A stretch of 38,260 bases of DNA from a virus. Location: IMG/VR virus record IMGVR_UViG_3300030419_001215, positions 1-38,260 of that record, one strand, 5' to 3'. The notes under the pieces are model-generated. The model had not been told where the DNA came from, ran no database searches, and worked only from the letters and a program-made list of their open reading frames with translations. The first letter of the stretch is position 1, and each line of letters opens with the position of its first letter. The translations under genes and the position numbers were made by a program. This document shows, one piece after another, positions 5,136 through 12,855 of this stretch.

Positions 5136-7497
5136 TACCGAACTAAAATGGGAAGACAAGATGAGTCTCAGCGGTCAACAATACCGGAGATATAAAGAGA
5201 ACTCACGCAAGCTCACAAAGGCACAGTCTCTGTCTTCTTGGGGAGAGGGACTGTGTTCTTTTGGTTATGAGAAAATCATTGAGCATGTAGAAGACATTAA
5301 AAAAAAGGTTGAGTCAGGTGTGGCTGGTATTGCACACTCCCAACTCAAACCCCTATTACAGCTTCCTTCTGAAGTGGTAGCAGGCACCACAATGAGAACA
5401 ATAGTAGATCAATTAACTATTGCTCCAAGTCTTCATCAATTAGCAATGGAATTAGCTGATAGATTGTGGATAGAAGCAATGCTTAATCGTTTAACTAAAA
5501 CGCAAATCAAAAAATATCAAAGAAGCAGACAACGTAAGCGACATAAGATAGAAAGCCTTAAACATATGCAGAATACAGAAGAATGGACAGCTAAAGAACG
5601 TATGACTTGTGGAGCTACATTAATATATATAGCAGAAAAAGAGACAGGTTTAATTAAAATTATTCGAGATGATTTACCTAATAAAAAACGTAGAGTTGTT
5701 CAACCTACAGAAGAATGTATGAAGTGGATTAGTGATGCTCAGTATGCAGACGAACTAATGACACCTCACTATTTACCTACACTTATACCACCTAAAAAGT
5801 ATAATAATAAATTAAAAGGCGGATACCATAACAAGAGAATAGCAATTGATTTATTTAAATCTAACAACGAATTACTCTCTAAGATATCTAAAGGTAACGA
5901 ACCTTATATACAAGCAGCAGAAATCCAAGCGAATGTAGCCTGGAGAATTAAGTCTTGGATGTTAGATGCTATTACACATGCTTACGAACAGAACCTAGAA
6001 GTAGGTTGTTTAATACCTATTAATGGCTGGCCCATTCCTCCATATCCTAAGCACCTAGATGAAGATGATCCTGCTGTATTGAAATGGAGAGTTAGAGCAA
6101 GATCATTACATATAAAGAACGAGGCAAGTAAAAGCCATAGGATTCATAACGCTATCTTGCTTAATGTCGCTAGACAAATGGCAAGTAAAGGAGAATTCTT
6201 TTTTCCTGTTCAACTAGATAAGCGAGGAAGATTTTATTACCGTCCGCCATACTTAAACCCACAAGGCAATGACTTAGCCAGGTCATTATTGGAGTTCGGT
6301 TACTACACATATATACAAACAGAAGAACAAGCCCATTGGTTACGCATACATGGAGCAAATTTATATGGACTTAAGTCTGACTGGAGGACTCGTATCGATT
6401 GGGTAAAAGAACACGACCAGTTAATCAAAGGAGCAGGTAATGATCCTTGGGCTAACCCTCAGTTTTGGATGAGAGCAGATAAGCCTTGGTCTTTTCTTTC
6501 TTTCTGTCGTACCTATTACGAGTGGAGTCTTGATGGTCCGGCGTATAAATGTCATCAACCTGTAATGCTGGACTGTACTGCATCTGGAATACAGCATTAC
6601 TCAGGATTTCTAAGACATGAAGGCATGGCTGAGATGGTGAACTGTAAGAACAGTGATAAGCCACAAGATATTTATGCAGTTGTTATGCAGAAAGTTAATG
6701 ATCGACTAAGAGATGAGAAAGATGAGCACGCTAGGAAGTGGTTAATGCTTCAACCTGATAGATCATTAGCTAAGAATCCTGTGATGTGTATTCCATACGC
6801 CGCTTCATACTCAGGCTTTTATAGCTTTGCTTATAAGTGGGGAATTAAAAGAGCTAAAGATCTATATGGGAATAAAAATTGGATGAGTAAGAAAGGATCT
6901 GCCAGTACTATTCATTACATGGCAAAGATATTGCATGAAGAAACTAGCAAGACAATAGAGCCAGCAGTCCAAGCAATGACATGGTTTAAAGCTGTAGGTT
7001 CAGCGGCTGGCAAAGCTAATACACCACTAAGATGGACAACACCTTCACAATTATTAGTACATCAACAATATAATAAGACTCAAGATAGACGAATAAGACT
7101 TAAGTATTCATCAGACATTTGCTTAGATATTAGAGTCAAAGAAGACTGTCCTACACTGAATACTACTAAGATGAGTAACGGTTTAAGTGCAAACATAATA
7201 CATTCAATGGATTCTGCTTTGATGTGTGCTACAACTATTAATGCGACAGCAAAAAATGTTATCAACATAGGAGGTATTCACGACTGCTTCATCGCAACTC
7301 CCAGTGAAATGAGTGCATTAAGAGATGCAGTTCGAGAATCTTTTGTCGATATCTATAAAGATGATTGGCTAACAAGAATCAAGACTGAACTTAAAGCACA
7401 AATTCCCAAGACAAAACAAGAGGATCTACCTTCTGAACCCCAGCTAGGTAACTTCGATCCAACACACACACTGTCCTCAAATTATTTCATCACTTAA
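5125..7497 (+). CDS. T7-type single-subunit RNA polymerase
   Basis: This polymerase transcribes middle and late phage genes from phage promoters. With the GTG start at 5125 it has 790 residues, shorter than T7 gp1 (883), a trimming typical of cyanophage enzymes. Catalytic landmarks are visible. The palm motif DCTASGIQH has its Asp at about residue 483. R-S-L-A-K has Arg546 and Lys550, equivalent to T7 R627 and K631, then Tyr558, equivalent to Y639. IHDCF has His719-Asp720, equivalent to H811-D812. The residue after the Tyr is Ala, where T7 has Gly640. The end has the aromatic character of the T7 foot. TTG 5119 and ATG 5161 are alternative starts; the segment between them resembles the family N-terminus, so I prefer 5125. 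No lysozyme-type inhibitor is seen. Confidence 0.95.
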   Translation: MDLDTELKWEDKMSLSGQQYRRYKENSRKLTKAQSLSSWGEGLCSFGYEKIIEHVEDIKKKVESGVAGIAHSQLKPLLQLPSEVVAGTTMRTIVDQLTIAPSLHQLAMELADRLWIEAMLNRLTKTQIKKYQRSRQRKRHKIESLKHMQNTEEWTAKERMTCGATLIYIAEKETGLIKIIRDDLPNKKRRVVQPTEECMKWISDAQYADELMTPHYLPTLIPPKKYNNKLKGGYHNKRIAIDLFKSNNELLSKISKGNEPYIQAAEIQANVAWRIKSWMLDAITHAYEQNLEVGCLIPINGWPIPPYPKHLDEDDPAVLKWRVRARSLHIKNEASKSHRIHNAILLNVARQMASKGEFFFPVQLDKRGRFYYRPPYLNPQGNDLARSLLEFGYYTYIQTEEQAHWLRIHGANLYGLKSDWRTRIDWVKEHDQLIKGAGNDPWANPQFWMRADKPWSFLSFCRTYYEWSLDGPAYKCHQPVMLDCTASGIQHYSGFLRHEGMAEMVNCKNSDKPQDIYAVVMQKVNDRLRDEKDEHARKWLMLQPDRSLAKNPVMCIPYAASYSGFYSFAYKWGIKRAKDLYGNKNWMSKKGSASTIHYMAKILHEETSKTIEPAVQAMTWFKAVGSAAGKANTPLRWTTPSQLLVHQQYNKTQDRRIRLKYSSDICLDIRVKEDCPTLNTTKMSNGLSANIIHSMDSALMCATTINATAKNVINIGGIHDCFIATPSEMSALRDAVRESFVDIYKDDWLTRIKTELKAQIPKTKQEDLPSEPQLGNFDPTHTLSSNYFIT

Positions 7498-7501
7498 TCA
7501 A

Positions 7502-8146
7502 ATGGATTTCATTGATCTCAAACCAATTCAACTGACCACACCTGAAAACACAAGACTTACTTGGTCATGGCTTGTTAATGCAGATGACAAGTTCCCTCCT
7601 GCCAGATGGCAAGTAACAGCAGTCATTCCTAATAGCCCTGCTGCTGTAGAGCTAGGAGAAAAACTAGATACTTTCTATCTCAACTTTAAGAAAGCATTGA
7701 AAGCTGCCTTCCCTGACAAGAAGAAGGATGACTACAAGTGGAACGACCTACCTTATAAGTGGGCTGACCACGATGAGCTAGGTCTTAAGAATGCTTTGAT
7801 CCTCAAGTGCAATAAGAAGACACATACACAAGAAGGAACACCCAAAACACCACCAATTATTTTTGATAGCAGTCAGAAAGAACCGCTAAACGATGAGCAG
7901 AAAAGGAAATATATAAAGATTGGTCCAGGTACTACAGCACAAGTAGCCCTGTATGTCAGTCAGTACAACCTAGGTGTCGGTACTGGTATCAGGCTTACAC
8001 CTGCTGCTGTAAATATTAAAAACTTTATACCCTTTGGAAGTCAGGCTAATAGTGCTCAAGACTGGGGGTTCACAGTTGATAACGAACCCACCAAAAAACA
8101 AGATGCCACGCCATCATCAAGGAACACAGACGACTTCGACTTCTAA
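7502..8146 (+). CDS. Single-stranded DNA-binding protein (T7 gp2.5-like)
   Basis: This protein coats single-stranded DNA and organises the phage replisome. The 214 residues compare with 232 for T7 gp2.5. A central OB-fold-like region includes WQVTAVIP and, late in the protein, TTAQVALYVSQYNLGVGTG, a segment like the gp2.5 family. The last residues are DDFDF, an acidic tail ending in Phe, which in T7 contacts the polymerase and helicase and in bacterial SSBs recruits host proteins. The gene follows the RNA polymerase by four bases, its usual place. The last 44 bases overlap the endonuclease gene. Identification rests on tail, size and position together. Confidence 0.85.
   Translation: MDFIDLKPIQLTTPENTRLTWSWLVNADDKFPPARWQVTAVIPNSPAAVELGEKLDTFYLNFKKALKAAFPDKKKDDYKWNDLPYKWADHDELGLKNALILKCNKKTHTQEGTPKTPPIIFDSSQKEPLNDEQKRKYIKIGPGTTAQVALYVSQYNLGVGTGIRLTPAAVNIKNFIPFGSQANSAQDWGFTVDNEPTKKQDATPSSRNTDDFDF
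8087..8094 (+). promoter_or_regulatory. CCCACCAA box, 8 nt before start codon
   Basis: Copy of the recurring box inside the 3' end of the SSB gene, eight bases before the endonuclease ATG at 8103. The run of A residues after it replaces any Shine-Dalgarno sequence. Confidence 0.5.
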
Positions 8147-8498
8147 TAAATATAGAAGTAAGTTCGAAGCTTCCATCGCTGCTAAGTTACATGCCAAAAA
8201 TGTCGCCTTCACGTATGAATCTATACGGCTTGACTACACCCTCGAAGGAAACTACTGCCCAGATTTTATTCTCCCGAATGGTGTCATCGTTGAGACCAAA
8301 GGTCACTTCAAGTCCGAAGATAGACGAAAGATGGTTGCGATTAAGGCGCAACATCCCAATCTAGATATACGCTTCTGCTTTCAGAATGCTAATGAAAAGA
8401 TTAGCAGGAAGAAAAATAGTATGCGGTATTTTGAGTGGTGCGATAGGCATGGATTTAAGTGGTGTCATAAACAAATCCCACCCGACTGGTACAACTAA
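8103..8498 (+). CDS. Endonuclease I / Holliday junction resolvase (T7 gp3-like)
   Basis: This nuclease resolves branched DNA and helps degrade the host chromosome into nucleotides. The 131-residue product shares the T7 gp3 core: FEASIAAKL supplies the first acidic residue, CPDFILPNG the catalytic Asp and VETKG the Glu-x-Lys pair. HPNLDIRFCF and IPPDW also match gp3. I choose ATG 8103 over the upstream in-frame ATG at 8034 because it follows a CCCACCAA box and gives a gp3-like length (149 in T7). It overlaps the SSB gene by 44 bases. Confidence 0.93.
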   Translation: MPRHHQGTQTTSTSNKYRSKFEASIAAKLHAKNVAFTYESIRLDYTLEGNYCPDFILPNGVIVETKGHFKSEDRRKMVAIKAQHPNLDIRFCFQNANEKISRKKNSMRYFEWCDRHGFKWCHKQIPPDWYN

Positions 8499-8746
8499 TG
8501 ACTAAAATTTTTGCTGGCATTTATGACCCAAGCACTTCAGAAATAGAATCATCAACTGATGTCGGAGGTGCATTAGGTTTTTTCCCTGGAAAGAACTTAC
8601 CTCCTACATTTCCTGTTAACTATGGATATTACGTTGTTGTTTCTAAAGAAGGTACACCTAAATCTCCAGCACCTAAAGTACCTCTTTATCCTGTTGACTA
8701 TTTAATTTCAACTAAAGAAGGATGGGTTGTAGGGGGAGATGAGTAA
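8498..8746 (+). CDS. Small hypothetical protein
   Basis: I do not recognise this 82-residue protein. It is Gly/Pro-rich with beta-like segments (MTKIFAGIYDP, GYYVVVSKEG), no membrane helix and an acidic end. It starts at an ATG that shares its first base with the endonuclease stop (TAATG) and overlaps the start of the next gene by eight bases. It is therefore locked into the replication operon. Function unknown. Confidence 0.65.
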   Translation: MTKIFAGIYDPSTSEIESSTDVGGALGFFPGKNLPPTFPVNYGYYVVVSKEGTPKSPAPKVPLYPVDYLISTKEGWVVGGDE

Positions 8747-8921
8747 AGAAATCAGATGGATAAAGGACGGGTACTACCGAGAGGAATGCCCTGGAAACTG
8801 GGAACCCTATTACCCTGATGCACCTCCTGATACAGAGAGAGTGCAGAACATTAAGAAACGTATAGCTGAATTGCAAACCATGCTTAGACACATCAATGCC
8901 TTACACCAACGCAAGAACTAG
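8739..8921 (+). CDS. Small hypothetical protein
   Basis: This 60-residue protein has one of the best ribosome binding sites in the window, AGGGGGAG immediately before the ATG. The N-terminal half is rich in aromatic residues, Glu and Pro (WIKDGYYREECPGNWEPYYP). The C-terminal half is a charged helix (VQNIKKRIAELQTMLRHI) suitable for oligomerisation. Family unknown. Both ends overlap neighbouring genes. Confidence 0.65.
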   Translation: MSKEIRWIKDGYYREECPGNWEPYYPDAPPDTERVQNIKKRIAELQTMLRHINALHQRKN

Positions 8922-9093
8922 CGACAAGTATCGCTACAAAGTACGAGTCTCTTCTCCCAAGGGCTATGTAATTGATGAATACATCGTTGCAACTAGTAAA
9001 GAGAAGGCACATCAAAGAGCTTTAGGAAAATATGGGGAAGGGCATAAGGCTCTTGTCCTTGACTGGGAGCCAATCAATGCCGTCTTCGAGTAA
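8896..9093 (+). CDS. Small hypothetical protein upstream of primase-helicase
   Basis: This 65-residue protein has a strand-helix-strand feel (YKVRVSSPKGYVIDEYIVA, then KEKAHQRALGKYG). It resembles short basic proteins scattered through phage replication operons, but I cannot name a family. It overlaps the previous gene by 26 bases and the primase-helicase start by 17, so the translation of all three is probably linked. No cysteine cluster or membrane helix. Confidence 0.65.
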   Translation: MPYTNARTSDKYRYKVRVSSPKGYVIDEYIVATSKEKAHQRALGKYGEGHKALVLDWEPINAVFE

Positions 9094-10693
9094 GGAAGTA
9101 AGCAGAGGGCCATGCCCTAACTGCGACACAAGAAAGGGAATGATCCTCTTCGATGATGGTCATTCCCACTGCTTCTCATGTGATCACCAGATCCAACCAA
9201 AAAAAGAAAAGGAGTATCGACCAGTGTCAGTGCCTACAGCACAAAGAAGCAAGCTGCTTAAAAACTTACAGCCATTCAAGAAAGAGTGGCGTGGTCTTAC
9301 TGTCGAAACTCTTAACTTCTTTAGTTACTGCCAAGCTTTCTATCGTGAGCAGCAGGTACACGTTGCTACTTATAACGATCAACAAGGACTACCATCTGCA
9401 CAACACCTGCGATTCAGAGACAAGAAGTTTATTTGGATAGCTGACGATGGTATCAGTGGCCTTCAATTGTGGGCACAAAGTAAGTGGCGACAGAATCATG
9501 GCAAGCAAGCCAATATGTTCTGCGTTATTTGCGAAGGAGAAGTTGATGCAATGAGTGTGTCGCAAGTACAAGGCAACAAGTTTCCAGTTGTTTCGTTGCC
9601 ATCAGGTACACAGTCAGTTAAGAAAGCAATAGGCGCAAATCTTAAATGGCTTTCTCAATTCGCATGGGTTGTTATCTGTTTCGACAGTGACGAACCTGGA
9701 CAGAAAGCAGCACAGCAAGCACTCGAACTACTCCCTGCTGGCAAGGCAGCTATCTGCAGACTTCCAAGGAAGGATGCTAATGAGATGCTCCAATCAGGAG
9801 AAGGAGAGCTACTTAAAGACTTGTTGTGGAAGGCCACACCTGCTCGACCGGATTCGATCCGTGAGGCATCAACATTATGGGAAGAATTTATAAAACCAAA
9901 TGCTAAAGCTGTATGCCCATACCCTTGGACACAACTTAATAACTATGCCTATGGTTTTCGCAAGGGAGAAATGGTTACAATTGCTGCGGGATCAGGCACG
10001 GGTAAGAGCACCGTGTGTAGGGAGTTGGCTTATCACTTCCTCTCACAGAAATTAAGAGTTGGCTACATAGCATTAGAAGAGAGTTTAGCTAGGACACTTA
10101 AGGGCATAGTGGGGGTTGCACTTAACAAACCTTTGCATTTAGATGAGGAGGCATTAGATCCCCGTCACCTCAAGACGACCTTTGATTCTTTACTAGGGTC
10201 AGGTCGTCTATTTTTATACGATCACTTTGGATCAATTGATCCAGATCGTTTAGTCGAACAAATTAATTACTTGGCAACAGTAGAAGAAGTTGATGTTGTA
10301 ATACTTGATCACTTAACAATAGTTGTCAGTGGGATTGCTGACTTAGATGAACGTCGAGCTTTAGACGTTACGTGTACTAAGTTGAGACAATGTGTTGAAG
10401 CGACAGGTGTAGGTCTAATAATTGTTTCACACTTGCGTAGACCTGAAGGTAAAGGACATGAAGAGGGAGTAAAGGTATCACTCAATCATTTGAGAGGTAG
10501 CCATAGCATTGCTCAGTTGAGCGATATAGTAATTAGCTGTTCAAGAAATCAACAAGGTGATGCTGGTGAACGTAGTCAGTTGCAGCTAGGGGTTTTGAAG
10601 AATCGCTTTAGCGGTCGTACAGGCGAGGTTGATAAACTTTTATATGATGAACAGACAGGGCGACTAGTACAACCCACCACTTTTTTTCAATGA
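9077..10693 (+). CDS. Primase-helicase (T7 gp4-like)
   Basis: This hexameric enzyme unwinds DNA and makes primers at the fork. From ATG 9077, which has GGGAG upstream, it has 538 residues (T7: 566). In order: a zinc-binding domain with Cys13, Cys16, Cys32 and Cys35; a TOPRIM primase with Glu153 (CEGEVDAM) and Asp203/Asp205 (FDSDEPG); and a RecA-like helicase with Walker A GSGTGKST (305-312), Walker B VVILDH and the later motifs IIVSHLRRP and LRGSHSIAQLSD. The protein ends PTTFFQ, without the acidic tail that T7 gp4 uses to bind T7 DNA polymerase. Its stop overlaps the exonuclease start as ATGA, which leaves no room for a polymerase gene between them. Confidence 0.96.
   Translation: MPSSSKEVSRGPCPNCDTRKGMILFDDGHSHCFSCDHQIQPKKEKEYRPVSVPTAQRSKLLKNLQPFKKEWRGLTVETLNFFSYCQAFYREQQVHVATYNDQQGLPSAQHLRFRDKKFIWIADDGISGLQLWAQSKWRQNHGKQANMFCVICEGEVDAMSVSQVQGNKFPVVSLPSGTQSVKKAIGANLKWLSQFAWVVICFDSDEPGQKAAQQALELLPAGKAAICRLPRKDANEMLQSGEGELLKDLLWKATPARPDSIREASTLWEEFIKPNAKAVCPYPWTQLNNYAYGFRKGEMVTIAAGSGTGKSTVCRELAYHFLSQKLRVGYIALEESLARTLKGIVGVALNKPLHLDEEALDPRHLKTTFDSLLGSGRLFLYDHFGSIDPDRLVEQINYLATVEEVDVVILDHLTIVVSGIADLDERRALDVTCTKLRQCVEATGVGLIIVSHLRRPEGKGHEEGVKVSLNHLRGSHSIAQLSDIVISCSRNQQGDAGERSQLQLGVLKNRFSGRTGEVDKLLYDEQTGRLVQPTTFFQ
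10673..10680 (+). promoter_or_regulatory. CCCACCAC box, 9 nt before start codon
   Basis: Copy of the recurring box (AACCCACCAC followed by seven T) inside the end of the primase-helicase gene, nine bases before the exonuclease ATG at 10690. There is no Shine-Dalgarno sequence. Confidence 0.55.
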
Positions 10694-11427
10694 CTCTACT
10701 AATAGATACCGACATGCTTGTTTACTCTTGCTGCTGTGCAGTAGAGGAAGACTTCAAGTTCAACGATGACCAGCATGTACTTGTCTCATCAGAACGTGAT
10801 GCATTAGATTGCATAGCCATGAGACTAGAGGAATACCAGTCTATCACTGGGGATAGAGGCAAGATCATTATGTGTCTCTCTGACTATCCAACATTTAGAC
10901 ATGAAGTTTATGGTCAATATAAAGCTAATCGAATAGGTAAACGTAAGCCCTTAGCTTTTAAGAATGTAGTCGAAGCAGTCAAAAGATATCACGATGTTGC
11001 TGTCTATCCCAACCTTGAAGCTGATGATGTGATGAGCATCCTTGCGACTGAGGAGATACACCCCACCCGTGTCATAGTTTCAGGTGATAAAGATATGAAG
11101 TCAGTACCCTGCATTCTTCTGAGGAATGGAGATCTTGAAACCATTTCTGAAAAGAGGGCAAATAGAAACTGGATGGTGCAAACTTTATGTGGTGATAGGT
11201 GCGACAACATACCTGGGTTGGTAGGTGTCGGGCCAAAAACTGCTGAAAAAATTTTGGGAGATTCAGAAACTCTTTCTGATATGTGGGATAAAGTAATAGG
11301 TGCATATGAGAAGAGGAAACTTACATACAAATCAGCATTACTTTCAGCACGACTTACTAGAATCTTGAGACATGGAGACTACGATATATATAAACAACAA
11401 GTAAAACTTTGGGAGCCCACCACATGA
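10690..11427 (+). CDS. 5'-3' exonuclease (T7 gp6-like, FEN family)
   Basis: In T7 this nuclease removes RNA primers and degrades host DNA. The 245 residues (T7 gp6: 300) carry FEN-family acidic motifs: LLIDTDMLVY at the N-terminus, LEADDVMSIL, VSGDKDM and GDRCDNIPGLVGVGPKTA, the last a helix-hairpin-helix-like DNA-binding loop. YKANR before the first cluster and KLWEP at the end also match gp6. It overlaps the primase-helicase by four bases upstream and the next small gene by four bases downstream. In other T7-like phages the DNA polymerase gene sits just upstream; here it is absent. Confidence 0.93.
   Translation: MTLLIDTDMLVYSCCCAVEEDFKFNDDQHVLVSSERDALDCIAMRLEEYQSITGDRGKIIMCLSDYPTFRHEVYGQYKANRIGKRKPLAFKNVVEAVKRYHDVAVYPNLEADDVMSILATEEIHPTRVIVSGDKDMKSVPCILLRNGDLETISEKRANRNWMVQTLCGDRCDNIPGLVGVGPKTAEKILGDSETLSDMWDKVIGAYEKRKLTYKSALLSARLTRILRHGDYDIYKQQVKLWEPTT
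11416..11423 (+). promoter_or_regulatory. CCCACCAC box abutting start codon
   Basis: Copy of the recurring box that ends at the base before ATG 11424. With zero spacing it can act neither as a Shine-Dalgarno-like site nor as a promoter with a leader. This argues for recognition of the box itself or of the start codon context. Confidence 0.5.
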
Positions 11428-11606
11428 TTGATGAAGACCTTTGGCCACCTATAGATGAAGCTCTTATCAGGAAGTTAAAAGAGATCTATCCTGATAAATG
11501 TCCTTCAATTGATACACCTGAAAGAGAGATATGGAGATATGGAGGTCAAGTAGAATTGGTTAGAATGCTTGAATCCGTATATGATGAACAGAATACTATC
11601 GATTAA
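11424..11606 (+). CDS. Small acidic hypothetical protein
   Basis: The 60-residue protein is acidic and helical (EALIRKLKEIYPD, VELVRMLESVYDE) with no recognisable family. ATG 11424 overlaps the exonuclease stop (ATGA) and directly follows a CCCACCAC box. An in-frame GTG or TTG slightly upstream is less likely. It is the last gene of the replication cluster and precedes the structural genes by five bases. Confidence 0.65.
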   Translation: MIDEDLWPPIDEALIRKLKEIYPDKCPSIDTPEREIWRYGGQVELVRMLESVYDEQNTID

Positions 11607-11611
11607 AGCGA

Positions 11612-12508
11612 GTGGCTGTACCTGATTGGAATGCTCAAATTGATCAAGCGTATGCAACGATGCTTGACAGACCTGATGGTCCCCTCGATTCTGGCAGGGA
11701 GTATTGGCAAGGTTCTATAACCGATTCATACAATCGATATAAAAACGTACAGGGATTATCAAACACTGCTGCAAGAAACAAAGCAATTTCTGATTTCAGA
11801 GCCAACATTGGCAGACATGTAGGTGTTGACTCAGGTACAAGGGGTATAGGTAAAACAAATGTTCCTGATGCAAGTGGAGGATACACATATGGAGATACCC
11901 CTCCCATTAATACTGATGTTATAGACATGAGAGGTGCTACCTATGAGTTCTCTGATGGCAGCACAATGACAGGCATACCTGCTCATTACGAAAAGGTACA
12001 AGAAGCTTTTTATAATTCTCTTGGCAGAGCACCAGGAACACAAGGAATGGTGTACTGGTCTAATGATATTCAGGCTAATATAGATAGATTAGTAGACTCA
12101 GGTATGAGTGAGGAAGCAGCTCTAACAGAAGCAACAGGCAGATTGTATGGTGCTATTGCTGCCAGTCCTGAATTTGCAAACTTAGCTTATGCTGATGAAG
12201 GTGTAGATGATACAGAATATGACATAGATCAAATCGGTGTAAATCCTCAGTATCCAACCCCATACGGATATGGAACTCCTATGCAACCTTTCATAATAGG
12301 AGGAGGAATGGGAGGAGGAGATACTACTATTGTTACTCAAGCAAATAGATCACCGACTGCTGGAGATAAGAATAATCAGCAATTAAAAATTCCACCTAAA
12401 GTAGTACAAGGTGGTAACAGACCACAGTTTTATAATAAACAACAGGCAAAAGGTGGTAACACTGCTGGTGGTGCTGGTGGTCTAGGTATTCCAGGGAGGA
12501 CTTACTAA
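11612..12508 (+). CDS. Structural protein with two DUF4214-like segments
   Basis: The 298-residue product starts at GTG. Two similar segments, at about residues 12-36 (YATMLDRP...GREYW) and 131-150 (FYNSLGRAPGTQGMVYW), match the pattern F-Y-x-x-L-x-R-x-P-x-x-x-G-x-x-Y-W of DUF4214, a domain common in secreted and virion proteins. The C-terminal third is Gly/Asn/Gln-rich, typical of a flexible virion protein. It lies just upstream of a gp7.3-like gene and the portal, where T7 has host-range and tail-associated genes. A role in the tail or in adsorption is plausible. Exact function unknown. Confidence 0.7.
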   Translation: MAVPDWNAQIDQAYATMLDRPDGPLDSGREYWQGSITDSYNRYKNVQGLSNTAARNKAISDFRANIGRHVGVDSGTRGIGKTNVPDASGGYTYGDTPPINTDVIDMRGATYEFSDGSTMTGIPAHYEKVQEAFYNSLGRAPGTQGMVYWSNDIQANIDRLVDSGMSEEAALTEATGRLYGAIAASPEFANLAYADEGVDDTEYDIDQIGVNPQYPTPYGYGTPMQPFIIGGGMGGGDTTIVTQANRSPTAGDKNNQQLKIPPKVVQGGNRPQFYNKQQAKGGNTAGGAGGLGIPGRTY

Positions 12509-12852
12509 TGTGTGGCGGCGGCGGCGGTTCTTCTAACGAAGAAGCAAGACAAGAAGCTGATGAACGGCATCAGGAAAACATGGACTTGCAAAGAGAATCA
12601 ATGGCTGAACAGAAGCGACAGTTTGAAGTGACTAGAGCAGAGAACAGGCGTAGATATGAGGAACAAAAAGCAATAGCAGAAGCAGCTCCACCACCACCAC
12701 CAGAAGAGACAGCAGGTGTAGCAACACCAGCTATTGAATCACTAAGAATACGTGGCGCTGGAAGAAAGAATTATATAACTGGCCCTGTACAGGCAACAGG
12801 TAGAAGCACTAGAAATAGGAGAGTATCAGGTGCAAGCCTTCATATCTCTTAA
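12508..12852 (+). CDS. Small virion protein, gp7.3-like
   Basis: The 114 residues begin MCGGGGGSS and continue as a long charged helix or coiled coil (residues about 10-62, rich in Glu/Arg/Gln). A Pro-rich linker follows, and then a basic tail with GRSTRNRRVSGASLHI. That tail resembles the end of T7 gp7.3 (a pattern of GRKxL...R.SGG..I), a protein placed beside the portal gene and needed for tail assembly. It overlaps the upstream gene by one base (TAATG). Similarity is short, so the call is moderate. Confidence 0.6.
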   Translation: MCGGGGGSSNEEARQEADERHQENMDLQRESMAEQKRQFEVTRAENRRRYEEQKAIAEAAPPPPPEETAGVATPAIESLRIRGAGRKNYITGPVQATGRSTRNRRVSGASLHIS

Positions 12853-12855
12853 GCT

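Noticed and set aside
10600-10760. Remnant DNA polymerase between primase-helicase and exonuclease
   Set aside because: The two genes overlap by four bases and neither contains extra polymerase-like sequence, so no remnant is present.
11004-11330. Two minus-strand ORFs of 108 and 77 codons
   Set aside because: They are antisense to well-supported exonuclease motifs and have no start signals.
3431-11423. CCCACCAC boxes as phage RNA polymerase promoters
   Set aside because: One copy abuts its ATG and others lie 6-9 bases upstream, leaving no leader. Several are inside upstream coding ends. T7-type promoters are also longer than this core.
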